Under the pieces are notes generated by a model. The model was not told the origin of the DNA. It worked only from the letters and a program-made list of their open reading frames with translations, and did no database searches. Of a stretch of 64,000 nt of DNA, positions 53,194 through 64,000 are shown piece after piece. The DNA is from Chitinasiproducens palmae (GTDB lineage: Bacteria; Pseudomonadota; Gammaproteobacteria; Burkholderiales; Burkholderiaceae), in contig NZ_FNLO01000002.1 of NCBI RefSeq assembly GCF_900095735.1, positions 509,626 to 573,625 of the forward strand. Reading direction: 5' to 3'. Each line of letters opens with the position of its first letter. The first letter of the stretch is position 1. The position numbers and the translations under genes are program-made.

Positions 53194-56100
53194 ATCCGAC
53201 CCGCCTGTTCATCGTCCGGCCCGTCGCGACGCTGTTGCTCAGCCTCGCGGTGGTGCTGCTCGGCGCGCTCGGTTACCAGCTGTTGCCCGTTGCGCCGCTG
53301 CCGCAGGTGGCGTTCCCGACCATCATGGTCAGCGCCAGCCTGCCCGGGGCCAGTCCCGAGACGATGGCCGCCACCGTTGCGACACCGCTGGAACGCAGCC
53401 TCGGCCAGATTGCGGGCGTGACGGAGATGACCTCGACGAGTTCGCAAGGCTCGACCAGCCTGATCCTGCAATTCAATCTGGACCGTGACATCAATGGCGC
53501 GGCCGGCGACGTGCAGGCGGCGATCAACGCAGCCCGCAGTCTGCTGCCGAGCGCCATGCCGAACCTGCCGACCTATCGGAAAGCCAATCCGTCGGATGCG
53601 CCCGTGGTGATGCTTGCGCTCACTTCCTCCACCCGCAGCGCCGGCGAACTGTACGACCTGGCGTCCAGCACCTTGCAGCAGAAGATCGCCCAGGTCGATG
53701 GCGTCGGGCAGGTGTCGGTACGCGGCGGCTCGTTGCCGGCCGTGCGCATCGACCTCAGGCCCGCACAGCTGACGCAGGCCGGCATCGCGCTCGACACGGT
53801 GCGGCAAGCCGTCTCCAACGCCACCCAGCACGGCGCAAAAGGGCTGTTGCAGACGCAGGGACAGAACTGGTCGATCGACGGCAACGGCCAGCTCGACCGC
53901 GCTCGCGACTACCAGGAACTGGTGGTCGGCTACAACAACGGCGCGGCGGTACGGCTCGGCGATGTCGCGCACGTCTACGATTCGGTGCAGGACGTCTACG
54001 TCAGCGGCTATTACAACGGTCAGCCCGCGGTCACCATCGGCGTGACCCGGCAGGCCGGCGCGAACATGCTGCAGACCATCGATGCCATCAACGCGCAGTT
54101 GCCGCAGCTGCAGGCACTCGTGCCCGCCGATGTCACGCTCGTGCCGGTCATCGATCGTTCGCCGACCATTCGTGCGTCGCTGCGCGATACCGAGGAAACG
54201 CTGCTGATCGCGGTCCTGCTAGTCGTCGTGGTGGTCTTCGTGTTCCTGCGCGATCTGCGTGCGACGCTGATTCCGGCAGTCGCGTTGCCGATCTCGCTGA
54301 TCGGCACTTGCGCTGTCATGTACGTGCTCGACTATAGCCTCGACAACCTGTCGCTGATGGCGCTGATCGTCGCGACAGGCTTCGTGGTGGACGATGCCAT
54401 CGTCGTCTTGGAAAACGTCGCGCGTCATCAGGAACTGGGCATGCGCCCGTTGCGCGCGGCGCTGGTCGGCGCCCGCGAAGTGTCGTTCACGGTGCTGTCG
54501 ATGACGTTGTCGCTGATCGCGGTGTTCATCCCATTACTGTTGATGGGCGACATCGTCGGTCGCATGTTCCGCGAGTTCGCGGTGACGCTGAGCGTCGCGC
54601 TGGTGATCTCGATGTTCGTCTCGCTCAGCCTGACGCCGATGCTGTGCGCGTACGCGCTTCGTCCAAAGCCGCATGGCGCGCCCGTGCCTCGTGTGTATCG
54701 CGCGATCGAGACCGGGCTGGCGCGCGCCCAGGCGGGCTACCTGGTGGCGCTCGGCTGGGCGATGCGGCACCGGCGCCTGACGCTGCTGAGCCTGGCGCTG
54801 ACCGTCGCGCTCAATGTCTATCTCTATATCGCGATACCGAAGGGGTTTTTCCCGCCCCAGGACACCGGTGTGCTGATGGGCGCGATCCGTGCGGACCAGA
54901 ACACGTCCTACCAGGCCCTGAAACCCTATCTTCTGGAAATCGCGCAGAAAGTGAAGGCCGACCCCGACGTGGCGGCGGTAATGGCCTCGACGGGCAGCGG
55001 CATGTTCGGCTCCCGCAACACCGCCGAATTCTTCGTGCGGCTCAAGGACATCTCCGAACGCCGGGCGAGCGCGCAACAGATTGCGAACCGCCTGGGCATG
55101 GCGGGCAGCCGGCACGCGGGCATTCAACTGTTCATGATGCCGGCCGAAGACTTGCACATCGGCGGACGCAGTGCGAACGCAAGCTATCAGTTCAGCCTGC
55201 AAGCCGACGATCTCGACGTACTGCGTGCCTGGACGCCACGCGTCGAGGCCGCGCTGAAGGGACTCAAGCAACTCACCAGCGTGGATTCGGACTCGCAGAC
55301 CGGCGGCCAGGAAGTGCGGCTCGACATCGACCGCGCGGCGGCGAAGCGCCTCGGCGTGACGGTCACCGACATCGACAACCTGCTCAACAACGCGTTCAGC
55401 CAGCGGCAGGTCGCAACGCTATACCGGACGCTGAATCAATATTACGTGGTCATGGGCGTGGATAGCGCCCGCGCCAGCGATCCGGCGATCCTGCAGCAAT
55501 TGCATGTGGTCACCAGCAGCGGCGCGCAGGTGCCGCTGTCGGCCTTCGTGCGCTTCGCCAGCGGCAACGCGCCGCTGTCCGTCGCGCACCAGGGCCAATC
55601 GGCCACCAGCACCATCGCGTTCAATCTTGCCGACGGCGTGTCGCTTGACGAAGCGAAGCGCGCGATCGACGACGCACTGCAGCGCATTGGGGTGCCCAGC
55701 ACCGTCCAAACCGGCTTCCAGGGCACCGCAAAAGCCTACGAGTCGCTGGCCCGCCAGATGCCGTGGCTGATCGCAGCCGCGATCGCGGCCATCTACATCG
55801 TGCTCGGCGTGCTCTATGAGAGCTACGCCCATCCGCTGACCATCCTCTCGACACTGCCGTCGGCCGGCGTCGGCGCGCTGCTGCTGCTCGAGGCGACCGG
55901 CACGCAACTGACCATCATCGCGCTGATCGGCATCCTGTTGCTGATCGGCATCGTCAAGAAGAATGCGATCATGCTGGTCGACTTCGCACTGATCGCCGAG
56001 CGCGAACGCGGTATGAGCCCGGAAGCAGCGATCATCGAAGCGTGCCGGCTGCGCTTCCGTCCGATCCTGATGACCACGCTTGCGGCATTCTTCGGCGCGC

Positions 56101-56291
56101 TGCCGCTCGCACTCGGCACCGGCGGCGACGCCTCCCTGCGCCGTCCGCTGGGCTTGGCGATCGCTGGCGGTCTTGCCGTCAGCCAGCTGCTGACCCTCTT
56201 CACGACGCCCGTCGTCTACCTTTATCTCGCGCGCGTGAGCAGCGCGTCCAATGTACTCTGGCGCCGCTTGCTGCGCCGGACCGCCGTATGA
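53190..56291 (+). CDS. mdtC: RND transporter MdtC-like
   Basis: A 1033-residue HAE1-type RND pump of normal length, overlapping mdtB by four bases. TM4 carries [17 protein letters not shown] with the Asp pair, and [17 protein letters not shown] is the conserved TM11 segment. In the E. coli paradigm MdtB2C trimers export bile salts, novobiocin and other drugs. The substrate here is unknown. Confidence 0.93.
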   Translation: MNPTRLFIVRPVATLLLSLAVVLLGALGYQLLPVAPLPQVAFPTIMVSASLPGASPETMAATVATPLERSLGQIAGVTEMTSTSSQGSTSLILQFNLDRDINGAAGDVQAAINAARSLLPSAMPNLPTYRKANPSDAPVVMLALTSSTRSAGELYDLASSTLQQKIAQVDGVGQVSVRGGSLPAVRIDLRPAQLTQAGIALDTVRQAVSNATQHGAKGLLQTQGQNWSIDGNGQLDRARDYQELVVGYNNGAAVRLGDVAHVYDSVQDVYVSGYYNGQPAVTIGVTRQAGANMLQTIDAINAQLPQLQALVPADVTLVPVIDRSPTIRASLRDTEETLLIAVLLVVVVVFVFLRDLRATLIPAVALPISLIGTCAVMYVLDYSLDNLSLMALIVATGFVVDDAIVVLENVARHQELGMRPLRAALVGAREVSFTVLSMTLSLIAVFIPLLLMGDIVGRMFREFAVTLSVALVISMFVSLSLTPMLCAYALRPKPHGAPVPRVYRAIETGLARAQAGYLVALGWAMRHRRLTLLSLALTVALNVYLYIAIPKGFFPPQDTGVLMGAIRADQNTSYQALKPYLLEIAQKVKADPDVAAVMASTGSGMFGSRNTAEFFVRLKDISERRASAQQIANRLGMAGSRHAGIQLFMMPAEDLHIGGRSANASYQFSLQADDLDVLRAWTPRVEAALKGLKQLTSVDSDSQTGGQEVRLDIDRAAAKRLGVTVTDIDNLLNNAFSQRQVATLYRTLNQYYVVMGVDSARASDPAILQQLHVVTSSGAQVPLSAFVRFASGNAPLSVAHQGQSATSTIAFNLADGVSLDEAKRAIDDALQRIGVPSTVQTGFQGTAKAYESLARQMPWLIAAAIAAIYIVLGVLYESYAHPLTILSTLPSAGVGALLLLEATGTQLTIIALIGILLLIGIVKKNAIMLVDFALIAERERGMSPEAAIIEACRLRFRPILMTTLAAFFGALPLALGTGGDASLRRPLGLAIAGGLAVSQLLTLFTTPVVYLYLARVSSASNVLWRRLLRRTAV

Positions 56292-57784
56292 GCATCATGA
56301 AAAACCGCCTTGCCGCCACCTCGCCGCTGCCGTCGACCTTCCGCCCGCGCCGCGCGGCGGCCGCGCCGCTGCTGGCTGTCGCCGCCCTGACGCTGGCCGC
56401 CTGCACCGTCGGGCCCGACTACCGACGCCCCGACGCACCGGTGTCGCTGACCTTCAAAGAGGCCGACGGCTGGAAAGCGGCCACGCCCGGAGATGACCGC
56501 CCGAAGGGCGCCTGGTGGGCGCCCTTCGGCGATGCGACGCTTTCCGAGTTGCTCGCCCAGGTGCAGGTGTCCAACCAGAACGTCGCGAACTACGCGGCGC
56601 TCTACCGTGAAGCACTGGCGCTGGCCCGTGCCTCCCAGTCGGATTTGCTGCCCAGCGCGACCGCGTCGCTGCAGAGCACGCGCAGCCGGTCGGCGACGTC
56701 GGCCACGCGTAGCAGCGCGTACGGCACTACGGACAGCATCAGCAACGCGCATACGGCCACGGCAAGCCTTAGCTGGGAGCTCGACATCTGGGGCAAGCTG
56801 CGGCGCACGCTGGAGGAGAACCGCGCCAGCGCGGCGGCGAGCGCGGCGGAACTGGCGAATGCGACGCTCAGTGCCCAGTCCGAACTCGCGCAGGACTATT
56901 TCCAGGTGCGTGGGCTGGACCGCCGCATCGCACTGTACGATCAGACGATCGCCGCCTACGAGCGCTACGCCACGGTGATACGCAACAAGTACGACGAGCA
57001 CATCGCGTCGCGCGCCACCCTCGCCCAGGCGAACAACCAGCTCGAAAGCGCGCGCTCGTCCCGCCTCGATCTGGTCTGGCAGCGCGCGCAGCTCGAACAT
57101 GCGATCGCATTGCTGATCGGCAAGCCCCCGGCGGACTTCGCGTTGGCGGTCGACGCGGCATGGGTGCCGCGTCTGCCCGACATTCCGGTCGGGCTGCCGA
57201 CACAACTGCTCGAACGCCGCCCCGATATCGCTGAGGCGGAGCGCAAGATGGCCGCGGCCAATGCCGCGGTCGGCGTCGCGGTCGCCGCATATTTCCCCGA
57301 CTTGACGCTCAGTGCCAGCGCCGGCTTCCAAAGCACGGTGTTCAGCCGTCTGTTCTCGCTGCCGAATCGCTTCTGGTCGGTGGGGCCGACCCTGAGCGGC
57401 ACGCTGTTCGACTTCGGCGCCACGCGCGCGGGCGTCGAGCAAGCCCGTGCCGCCTATGACGCCCAGGTCGCCACCTATCGCCAGACCGTGTTGACCGCGC
57501 TTGGACAGGTTGAGGACTATCTGGTCGAACTGCGCACGCTCGATCCGGAGATCGAGGCACAACGCCGCGCCGCGGCCGCGGCGGGTGAATCCGCCGAGGT
57601 GACGCGGGATCAGTACGAGGCCGGTATGATCGACTATCTTGACGTGGCGACGACCCAGGCGTCGCTGCTGAGCGCCCAACAGAGTCTTCTGACGCTACAG
57701 AGCACGCAACTGGTCACCAGCGTGCAACTCATCGCCGCGCTGGGCGGCGGCTGGGATTCGCAAGCAAGCGCTGGCCAGCGCTGA
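56288..57784 (+). CDS. outer-membrane efflux lipoprotein (NodT family)
   Basis: A 498-residue TolC-like outer-membrane factor. The lipobox LTLAAC is near residue 38, so it should be acylated. Two OEP repeats follow (ASLSWELDIWGKLRRTLEEN, and PTLSGTLFDFGATRAGVEQA in the second half). It completes the tripartite MdtABC pump. The start overlaps the mdtC stop (ATGA). Confidence 0.92.
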   Translation: MSIMKNRLAATSPLPSTFRPRRAAAAPLLAVAALTLAACTVGPDYRRPDAPVSLTFKEADGWKAATPGDDRPKGAWWAPFGDATLSELLAQVQVSNQNVANYAALYREALALARASQSDLLPSATASLQSTRSRSATSATRSSAYGTTDSISNAHTATASLSWELDIWGKLRRTLEENRASAAASAAELANATLSAQSELAQDYFQVRGLDRRIALYDQTIAAYERYATVIRNKYDEHIASRATLAQANNQLESARSSRLDLVWQRAQLEHAIALLIGKPPADFALAVDAAWVPRLPDIPVGLPTQLLERRPDIAEAERKMAAANAAVGVAVAAYFPDLTLSASAGFQSTVFSRLFSLPNRFWSVGPTLSGTLFDFGATRAGVEQARAAYDAQVATYRQTVLTALGQVEDYLVELRTLDPEIEAQRRAAAAAGESAEVTRDQYEAGMIDYLDVATTQASLLSAQQSLLTLQSTQLVTSVQLIAALGGGWDSQASAGQR

Positions 57785-57799
57785 CCGGAACACCGAACG

Positions 57800-59287
57800 G
57801 TGAGCCCCACAGAACCCGCGCGGCACGCGCAAACCGCGCCGCGACCGCGCGCCTTCAACGCCCCGACGATGCGACTGCCTCGCCTCAGCCTGCCGACCAA
57901 AGTCTTTCTTGCCGTGATTGCCGTATGTGCATTCGCGGTGGCCGCGATGGCCTTCGCGTCCTACATCAGTTTCACGCGCGGCTTCATCGGCTATCTCAAT
58001 GAACAGGCGGAAGGCCGTCTCGACCCGCTGGTGCCCCGCTTCGAGGCAGCGTACGCGGCGCACGGCGACTGGCGTTTCCTGCGCGGCGATCCGCCCCAGG
58101 CAATGCATGCCTGGTTCGAACTGACCCGCCCTGCCCGGCCGGCCGGCGACGAGCACCTGCGCCTGCCACCGCCCGTCTCCGACCTGACCGGCGCATTCCT
58201 GCGCATCTCGCTGCTCGACGCCGATAAACGCTTCGTCATCGGCTTCGAGCAATATGGCCGGCGGCCGGTGCTGAGGTCGATCCGGTCGCGCGGCCAGACG
58301 GTCGGCTGGCTGGCGCTCACGCCGATCGAGGCGGTCACCGCCACCGGCGACCAGCGCTTTCAGCGCGCCCAGATCCGCTCCAGCACCGCGATCGCACTGG
58401 TCTGCCTGATGCTCGCGGCGGTCATCGCATGGTGGATCACGCGCACGCTGCTGCGACCTATCCGCCACGTCGCCGATGCCACGCGTCAACTCGCCGCGGG
58501 TGCCTACGACGTCCAGGTGCCGGTGGAGTCCGAGGATGAAGCTGGACAGCTCGCCCGGGATTTCAATCGCATGGCGCGCAGCCTGGCGGACAACGAACGC
58601 ATGCGGCGCGTGTTCATGGCCGACATCTCGCACGAATTGCGTACGCCGCTGGCCGTCTTGAAAGGGGAACTGGAGGCGATGGAGGACGGCATCCGGCCGC
58701 TCGATCGCGCAGGGCTGCAATCGCTGCAAACGGAGGTCGGTTCGCTGAACAAACTGGTCGACGATCTGTTCGAACTCTCGCTGGCCGAGGTGGGTGGGCC
58801 AACCTATCGGCGCGAGCCGGTCGACCTCGCATTCCTTCTGGAACTCGCCGTGGAGAGCTGGTCGCGGCGCTACGCGCAGGCTGGCCTGCGCCTGAATCTC
58901 GACTGCGGGCAGGCGCCGCTCTGGGTGCTCGGCGATGAACGCCGTCTCGCGCAACTGGTCTACAACCTGCTGGAAAACAGCCTGAAGTACACCGACACCG
59001 GTGGCGAGACTCGGATCGCGGCCCGGCAGCAAGGCGGGCGCGTGTTGCTCGACGTGTTCGACACCGCGCCCGCTGTCGTCGAAGCGGAATTGCCCCGCCT
59101 GTTCGAACGCTTCTATCGCGTCGAAGGCTCGCGCAACCGCCGCAGCGGCGGCGCGGGTCTGGGCCTGGCGATCTGCCGCGGCATCGCCGAAGTCCACGGC
59201 GGCGTACTGCGCGCGCAGCCGTCGGCGCTCGGCGGGCTGTGGTTGCAGCTGGACCTGCCGGCATACGATGGAGCGACGCACCGATGA
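57800..59287 (+). CDS. sensor histidine kinase (BaeS-like)
   Basis: A 495-residue two-helix membrane kinase. TM1 ([20 protein letters not shown]) and TM2 (about 194-214) bracket a periplasmic sensor domain. A HAMP domain follows, then the H-box with H278 in [16 protein letters not shown]-box [13 protein letters not shown] and G-box [18 protein letters not shown]. The GTG at 57800 is 15 bases after the OMF stop; an ATG at 57869 ([11 protein letters not shown]) is an equally good start. Context and layout match BaeS, which senses envelope stress and indole and controls mdtABC. Confidence 0.88.
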   Translation: MSPTEPARHAQTAPRPRAFNAPTMRLPRLSLPTKVFLAVIAVCAFAVAAMAFASYISFTRGFIGYLNEQAEGRLDPLVPRFEAAYAAHGDWRFLRGDPPQAMHAWFELTRPARPAGDEHLRLPPPVSDLTGAFLRISLLDADKRFVIGFEQYGRRPVLRSIRSRGQTVGWLALTPIEAVTATGDQRFQRAQIRSSTAIALVCLMLAAVIAWWITRTLLRPIRHVADATRQLAAGAYDVQVPVESEDEAGQLARDFNRMARSLADNERMRRVFMADISHELRTPLAVLKGELEAMEDGIRPLDRAGLQSLQTEVGSLNKLVDDLFELSLAEVGGPTYRREPVDLAFLLELAVESWSRRYAQAGLRLNLDCGQAPLWVLGDERRLAQLVYNLLENSLKYTDTGGETRIAARQQGGRVLLDVFDTAPAVVEAELPRLFERFYRVEGSRNRRSGGAGLGLAICRGIAEVHGGVLRAQPSALGGLWLQLDLPAYDGATHR

Positions 59288-59946
59288 CCCAGACCATCCT
59301 GCTCGTCGAGGACGAGCCCAAGCTCGCCGCCCTCCTCACCGACTACCTGCAGGCAGCCGATTTTCGCGTCAGATGGTTGGCCGACGGACTTGCGGTGGTG
59401 CCGGCGGTACGCGAGGCGCCGCCCGACCTGCTGCTTCTCGACCTGATGCTGCCAGGGCGCAACGGCCTCGACGTCTGCCGTGAACTGCGCGGTTTCACCG
59501 ACGTACCGGTCATCATGGTGACAGCACGCGTGGACGAGATCGATCGCCTGCTGGGGCTCGAAACCGGCGCGGACGACTACATCTGCAAACCGTTCAGTCC
59601 GCGCGAAGTGGTGGCCCGCGTGAAGGCCGTGCTGCGCCGCGCGCGCAGCGATCCCCGCGCACGCGGCCTGCTGATCGACGACGCGCGGCGGCAGGCAACA
59701 CTCGACGGCCGCTTGCTGGACCTGACGCCCGTCGAGTATCGCCTGCTCGCGGCGCTGGCCGAACATCCGGGGCGCGTGCTGTCCCGCGACCAGTTGATGA
59801 ACCACCTGTACGAGGACTATCGCGTCGTAACCGATCGCACCGTCGATAGCCACGTGAAGAACCTGCGGCGCAAACTGGAGCAGGTGGCGCCGGACACCGA
59901 ACTGATCCGCTCGATCTATGGCGTGGGCTACTGTCTGGAGATTTGA
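59284..59946 (+). CDS. OmpR-family response regulator (BaeR-like)
   Basis: A 220-residue regulator. The receiver has phosphorylatable D53 in [10 protein letters not shown], the acidic pair in VEDE and K102 in YICKPFSP. The C-terminal winged helix has [13 protein letters not shown] and [10 protein letters not shown]. It overlaps the kinase gene by four bases (ATGA). It probably activates the upstream efflux operon. It is followed by a 200-base gap. Confidence 0.92.
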   Translation: MTQTILLVEDEPKLAALLTDYLQAADFRVRWLADGLAVVPAVREAPPDLLLLDLMLPGRNGLDVCRELRGFTDVPVIMVTARVDEIDRLLGLETGADDYICKPFSPREVVARVKAVLRRARSDPRARGLLIDDARRQATLDGRLLDLTPVEYRLLAALAEHPGRVLSRDQLMNHLYEDYRVVTDRTVDSHVKNLRRKLEQVAPDTELIRSIYGVGYCLEI

Positions 59947-60148
59947 CCGGTATTTCGTCGCATGACCGTCGCGGTGCAAGCGGCTTTGCATGCATGCGTG
60001 CGTGCATTCGACGTCGACCGATCGGCTGAACACGGCGGCGCAGACCGCGTCGCATTCCACGCCGTCGCCTCTCTGCCGTCGCTTCTTCGCCGTCGCTGGC
60101 GCCTGCCAGCGCAGCTCGGCGCCGTTCCAGCGATTCCGGCGGCGCGGT

Positions 60149-61150
60149 TCAGCCCTGCGCCTGCGTCGCGCGCGAAGTGGCGCCGCGCATCCGGATAGCG
60201 GGGCGTCCGCCCGACGCGGTAACCCTGTAGGCCGCGGCCATCCCGACGATCCAATCCGTGAACGCGGCAACCGCCCGGTCCTGCGCGCGCTCGATGTTTG
60301 TCACCAGCATGTAGTCCGGTCCTCGCCACGCAGGTTCGGACAACGGGCATACAAGACGGCCGGTCGCGATCTCGCGCTCGATCAACGGCAGCGAAGCGAG
60401 CGTCACGCCGAGTCCTTCGCTGGCCGCGCCCAACTGCAGATAGACGTGATCGAAATGCAAGTGGCGAGCGCCCTGCAGACTGGGGGCGCCCGCCGCACGC
60501 AGCCAGTCCGACCATGCCGTGCGCGTACTTGCCGAATGAAGCAAGGTGTGCGCACGCAGATCGTCGACAGTGCCGATCGGCTTGCGCCGCAAGACCGATG
60601 GACTGCACGCCGGCAGCCGCACGTCCGGCATCAATGGCGTGGAAAGCAGGCCCGTGGCTTCTTCCGGGCCGGAGCGCACACCCACGTCGAACGCATCGCC
60701 GACATAGCGCAGCCGGCGCGACGTGGTCGACAGGCGGACCTCGACATCCGGATAGTGGCGCTCGAAGTCAGCCAGCCGAGGAATCAACCAGCACAACGCG
60801 AAGCTCGCCAGCGCATTCACGCGGACCACACCCGCGATTCGGCGCGTCGCGGGCTCGCCGCGCAGTTGCGTGACCGAACTGCTCAAACGCGCGAACGCGC
60901 TCTTGACATCGTTAAGCAGCGCAACGCCCTCGTCGGTAGGCACGACACCGCGCGGCCGACGCTCGAACAGGGGTACGCCGAACCAATCCTCGAGCAATCG
61001 AATCTGCTTGCCGACCGCCCAGTGCGTCACGTGAAGCGCGTTGGCCGCGGCAGCGAAGCTGCCAAGCCGGGCGACGGCCTCGAAGTGCCGCAAAGCATTC
61101 AGCGGCGGCAGATGTTCGGTGTCGGTTACTGGTTTGTCGTGGCGAACCAT
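60149..61150 (-). CDS. LysR family transcriptional regulator (GcvA-like branch)
   Basis: A 333-residue LysR regulator. The N-terminal winged HTH reads LNALRHFEAVARLGSFAAAA followed by NALHVTHWAVGKQIRLLEDW. The effector domain (about 100-300) begins VVRVNALASFALCWLIPRL, the pattern of the GcvA/amino-acid-responsive branch. It is divergent from the MFS gene at 61278 with a 127-base gap, so it most likely controls that gene. A C-terminal Arg-rich tail is not conserved. Confidence 0.88.
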   Translation of the reverse strand: MVRHDKPVTDTEHLPPLNALRHFEAVARLGSFAAAANALHVTHWAVGKQIRLLEDWFGVPLFERRPRGVVPTDEGVALLNDVKSAFARLSSSVTQLRGEPATRRIAGVVRVNALASFALCWLIPRLADFERHYPDVEVRLSTTSRRLRYVGDAFDVGVRSGPEEATGLLSTPLMPDVRLPACSPSVLRRKPIGTVDDLRAHTLLHSASTRTAWSDWLRAAGAPSLQGARHLHFDHVYLQLGAASEGLGVTLASLPLIEREIATGRLVCPLSEPAWRGPDYMLVTNIERAQDRAVAAFTDWIVGMAAAYRVTASGGRPAIRMRGATSRATQAQG

Positions 61151-61277
61151 GAGGTGACTTAAGCTCCCATCTGGGTCGATTTTACGTCAGTTGTCCCCTG
61201 CTGCCCTGGAACCTAGACTGATGCTGTTCTGGATCATCGCGCAGGCCGTGAGGCCGAGATGCGAGAGTTGACCACCG

Positions 61278-62507
61278 ATGACACGCCTTTCCCCTGCCGC
61301 ACCACCATCAACTGTCACAGACGAGGCGACCGGATCGGCAGCCGGCCCGCGCAGACGTGTGCTATGGCTGGCGTGTGGCGCACACGCGCTCCACGACGGC
61401 TACACCGACATGATCTACGCGCTGCTGCCGGTCTGGCAGGCAGACTTCGGACTCAACTTCGGCGCGCTCGCTGTCCTGCGAGGCCTGTATGCCGGCGCGA
61501 TGGCGACGCTTCAGTTGCCGGCGGGACGCCTGGCGCGCGCGCTGGGCACGCGTGCGACGCTTGCGCTGGGCACCCTGCTGGCCGCGCTCGGCTACGCGGC
61601 TGCCGGAATGTCGGGCACATTGTTCGGCTTGTGCGTCGCGCTTGCACTGTCCGGCGCGGGTTCGAGCACGCAACATCCGCTCGCCTCGGGCGCCGTGTCG
61701 CGCGCCTATGGAAGCGACGCAAGAGGTCCGCTCAGCATCTACAACTTCGCAGGCGACCTCGGCAAGTCCGCGCTTCCCGCGGCAATCTCAGTGATGATCA
61801 CGATCATGCCGTGGCGCCATGCGCTGTGGGCCATGTCGGGCCTTGGCGTGTTGGTCGCAGCCGTGATCGCACTTTTTCTCCCGTCGCCGGCGTTGGCGCC
61901 GCGAGCGCAGCCTCGTGCGTCGCACCGCGCCGCCGGGAGCGCGCGTGCCGGTTTCTGGCTGCTGTTCGCGATCGGTGTGCTCGACACGGCCGTGCGCATG
62001 GGCTTGCTGACCTTCCTGCCCTTCCTGCTGAAAGCGAAAGGCATTTCGCAACCGATGATGGGCACCGCCTTCGCACTGGTGTTCATGGGCGGCGCGGCCG
62101 GCAAGTTTCTGTGCGGGTGGCTCGGCGCCCGACTCGGCGTCTGTGGCACAGTGTTCGCGACCGAAGGCGGCACGGCCGCATTGATCGTCGCGCTGATCGC
62201 CTTGCCGCTCGCGCCCGCGTTGGCGGTCCTACCGGTGCTCGGCATGATGCTGAATGGTACGTCGTCGGTGTTATACGGCACCGTGCCAGAGCTGACCCCG
62301 CTCGAGAACACCGAGCGCGCCTTTGCGCTGTTCTACACTGGCACCATCGCGTCCGGCGCGCTGTCACCTGTCGCCTACGGTGTACTCGGCGACCGGATCG
62401 GTGCGCAGGGCGCGACAATCGCGACCGCGGCAACAGCGCTGGCCATCGTACCACTCGTCGTGGCACTTCGGCCGCGACTGCCGGGCGCGCCAAAGCGCAG
62501 GTCGTGA
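61278..62507 (+). CDS. MFS transporter (Fsr-like efflux family)
   Basis: A 409-residue inner-membrane carrier. The N-terminal HALHDGYTDMIYALLPVWQA and QLPAGRLARALGTR motifs are those of the FSR (fosmidomycin-resistance) MFS group. Twelve helices are predicted. The divergent LysR gene is the likely regulator. The substrate, drug or metabolite, is unknown. Confidence 0.85.
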   Translation: MTRLSPAAPPSTVTDEATGSAAGPRRRVLWLACGAHALHDGYTDMIYALLPVWQADFGLNFGALAVLRGLYAGAMATLQLPAGRLARALGTRATLALGTLLAALGYAAAGMSGTLFGLCVALALSGAGSSTQHPLASGAVSRAYGSDARGPLSIYNFAGDLGKSALPAAISVMITIMPWRHALWAMSGLGVLVAAVIALFLPSPALAPRAQPRASHRAAGSARAGFWLLFAIGVLDTAVRMGLLTFLPFLLKAKGISQPMMGTAFALVFMGGAAGKFLCGWLGARLGVCGTVFATEGGTAALIVALIALPLAPALAVLPVLGMMLNGTSSVLYGTVPELTPLENTERAFALFYTGTIASGALSPVAYGVLGDRIGAQGATIATAATALAIVPLVVALRPRLPGAPKRRS

Positions 62508-62782
62508 CTGCCTGGCAAAGGGCGCACAGGACCGCCACGCCGTATGATGCCTCGCTTGCCGCACGCTGCCCGACACGGCGCACGAGGAAGCGGCGCGTCG
62601 AAGGCCAACACACGGGCTGCGTCAGCGCGGCGTCCCTTGTCCTTCACGCCGTGTCGTCCGGTGCCGGCGCCCGCACGCGGCGATCAACGTTGGCGCGCAG
62701 TCGCGGCCATGGCCCGTTCCGGTCGTCTGTCACCGCGCGCCTGCGAACGGTCATCGCATTCTTCCGAACTGGAGAATTCATT

Positions 62783-63529
62783 ATGGCAAACACGCTGATC
62801 ATCACCGGAGGAGGACGCGGCATTGGCGCGGCGACGGCCAAGCTGGCCGCCAGCCACGGTTATGCGGTATGCATCGCGTATCGGTCCGATACCGAGGCGG
62901 CCGAAGCGGTGGTACGCAGCATCACGGCCGATGGCGGCAACGCGACCGCCGTGAAAATGGACGTTGCCAATGAGGCCGAGGTGATCGACCTGTTCGAGAG
63001 CGCGGAGCGTCGCCTGGGGCCGATCGTCGGGCTGGTCAACAATGCGGCGATCGTCGCGCACCACAGCCGTGTCGAAGACATTTCGTTGGAACGGTTGCAG
63101 CGCATGTTCGCGGTGAATGCGATCGGTCCGTTTCTGTGCTCGCGCGAAGCGGTTCGCCGGATGTCGACGCGGCGAGGCGGCGCGGGCGGCGCCATCGTCA
63201 ATGTCTCGTCCTCGTCGGCACAGCTTGGCTCGCCCAACGAATACGTCGATTACGCCGCCAGCAAGGGGGCGCTTGAATCGATGACGTATGGCCTTGCCAA
63301 GGAAGTGGCGCGCGAAGGCATTCGCGTCAACGGCGTGCGTCCCGGCCCGATCTACACCGAGATGCATGCAAGCGGCGGCGAGCCCGACCGCGTCGAGCGC
63401 GTTGCTGCATCGGTTCCGATGGGGCGTGGGGGGCGTCCTGAGGAGGTGGCCGAAGCCATCATCTGGCTGCTCAGCGACAAGGCTTCGTTTGCAACCGGCG
63501 GCTTCATCAACGTGAACGGCGGCAAGTGA
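62783..63529 (+). CDS. short-chain dehydrogenase/reductase
   Basis: A 248-residue classical SDR. The cofactor motif is ITGGGRGIGAATA, the NNA motif is LVNNAAIVAHHS, and the catalytic set is S in VNVSSSSAQLG, then YVDYAASKGA with the Y-x3-K pair. It ends with FATGGFINVNGGK. The basic residue after the first strand (AYRSDTEAA) suggests NADP use. ATG 62783 has GGAGA eight bases upstream. The long upstream frame overlaps the MFS gene and is not real. Confidence 0.92.
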   Translation: MANTLIITGGGRGIGAATAKLAASHGYAVCIAYRSDTEAAEAVVRSITADGGNATAVKMDVANEAEVIDLFESAERRLGPIVGLVNNAAIVAHHSRVEDISLERLQRMFAVNAIGPFLCSREAVRRMSTRRGGAGGAIVNVSSSSAQLGSPNEYVDYAASKGALESMTYGLAKEVAREGIRVNGVRPGPIYTEMHASGGEPDRVERVAASVPMGRGGRPEEVAEAIIWLLSDKASFATGGFINVNGGK

Positions 63530-63691
63530 CTGCGGCGTGCGGGCCGGACGGCCGCGCATGACGCGCGGGCCCTTGCAGGTTGCAACGGCGCGGCGTCCTG
63601 CCGGACTGCAAGCGTGCTTGCGGTTGGCGCCGGCGCCCTCGGTGACCACACGCCGTCGATCCGCCTGGCGCTTCGCCGGCCGCCTTGACGC

Positions 63692-64000
63692 TCAACGCAC
63701 TCGACCCTGCGGCACGAGCAGGCGCAGCAGACTCAACACCGCGCCGCAGGCGGCGAAGCCAACGCCCGTCCAGAGCACGGGGCCGACGCCCGCGCGCAGC
63801 GACGCGGAAAGCCCCAGCGCCACCAGCGCAGCGCCGGTCGTCTGCCCAAGCAGACGCGTCACACCCAGCACCCCGCTGGCGGAGCCGCTGCGGCCGGCCG
63901 GCGCGCTGGACATGAGCATGCGTTGATTGGGCGACAGAAACAGGCCGAAGCCGAAGCCGCAGAACAGCGTGCACAGCATGATGACGCCAGCACTCGCGTC
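63692..64000 (-). CDS. MFS transporter, C-terminal fragment (gene runs off the window)
   Basis: The last 103 codons of a DHA2-like MFS transporter. LFCGFGFGLFLSPNQRMLMS, then GSASGVLGVTRLLGQTTGAA, are the typical TM11 region of 14-helix drug exporters. The frame stays open to base 64000, so the start lies outside. It is convergent with the SDR gene. Confidence 0.85.
   Translation of the reverse strand, partial: DASAGVIMLCTLFCGFGFGLFLSPNQRMLMSSAPAGRSGSASGVLGVTRLLGQTTGAALVALGLSASLRAGVGPVLWTGVGFAACGAVLSLLRLLVPQGRVR

Noticed and set aside
57695-59281. 528-codon antisense frame opposite the histidine kinase
   Set aside because: Shadow of an intact kinase with all its boxes.
1-64000. tRNA, rRNA, insertion sequences, prophage or attachment sites
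   Set aside because: I looked for them and saw no cloverleaf, transposase, integrase or flanking direct repeats that I could support by eye.

Overview
The window is 64 kb of compact, GC-rich DNA from a Gram-negative betaproteobacterium, most likely a member of the Burkholderiaceae (Burkholderia sensu lato). This is inferred from the general porin, the sigma-54/PrpR-type regulator, the MdtABC-NodT pump, the NADP-type ketoglutarate semialdehyde dehydrogenase, the many LysR/TetR/AraC/IclR regulators and the many catabolic operons. No rRNA, tRNA, CRISPR array, transposase or integrase is visible. The content looks like an accessory or second-chromosome catabolic region.

Region by region. 1-5 kb: a decayed FMN azoreductase beside a TetR regulator with a large inverted repeat between them, then a KAS-II-like ketosynthase, a PPOX flavoprotein and an AraC regulator. 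5-10 kb: a PrpR-like sigma-54 activator divergent from an isocitrate lyase/PEP mutase family lyase that has a good -24/-12 promoter, followed by an exported argininosuccinate-lyase-like protein. 10-24 kb: a catabolic island with a porin and an aromatic-acid-type MFS importer on the minus strand, a TetR regulator, and a 13-gene plus-strand operon. That operon encodes a complete three-component Rieske oxygenase, two cupins, a SnoaL-like protein, a PyrK/PyrD (dihydroorotate dehydrogenase B-like) pair, an asparaginase-like amidase, an EthD-like protein, a maleate-isomerase/Asp-Glu-racemase-like enzyme and an AhpD-like gene broken by one nonsense codon. Its substrate is unknown; the enzymes fit ring opening of an N-heterocycle to an amide, then maleate and fumarate.

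24-30 kb: a phosphoribosyltransferase, a royal-jelly/Yellow-type propeller, and an ECF sigma/anti-sigma pair with an exported YVTN propeller and a DUF305 protein. 30-45 kb: a ten-gene minus-strand operon for a sugar acid or related lactone (RraA-like, NTF2-like, Dabb, MFS importer, enolase-superfamily dehydratase, two UxaA/GarD-family proteins, exported amidohydrolase, exported lactonase, aldehyde dehydrogenase). It lies divergent from an IclR regulator fused to a lactonase-like beta-propeller, and is followed by a RidA/PLP-dehydratase pair.

45-48 kb: NadM-Nudix and NadV, a two-enzyme nicotinamide-to-NAD salvage route. 48-60 kb: an MdtABC-type RND pump with its outer-membrane factor and a BaeSR-like two-component system, all translationally coupled or closely spaced. 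60-64 kb: a LysR regulator divergent from an Fsr-like MFS gene, a short-chain dehydrogenase and the C-terminal part of another MFS transporter running off the window.

The most striking signals are these. (1) The two adjacent UxaA/GarD paralogues have lost complementary sets of conserved motifs, suggesting an obligate heteromer with a composite active site. (2) The IclR-lactonase fusion has lost all its metal ligands and is probably a ligand sensor. (3) The Rieske/PyrDK/amidase/isomerase operon looks like an undescribed catabolic pathway, and a TetR-type operator motif is shared by its promoter and the importer's.
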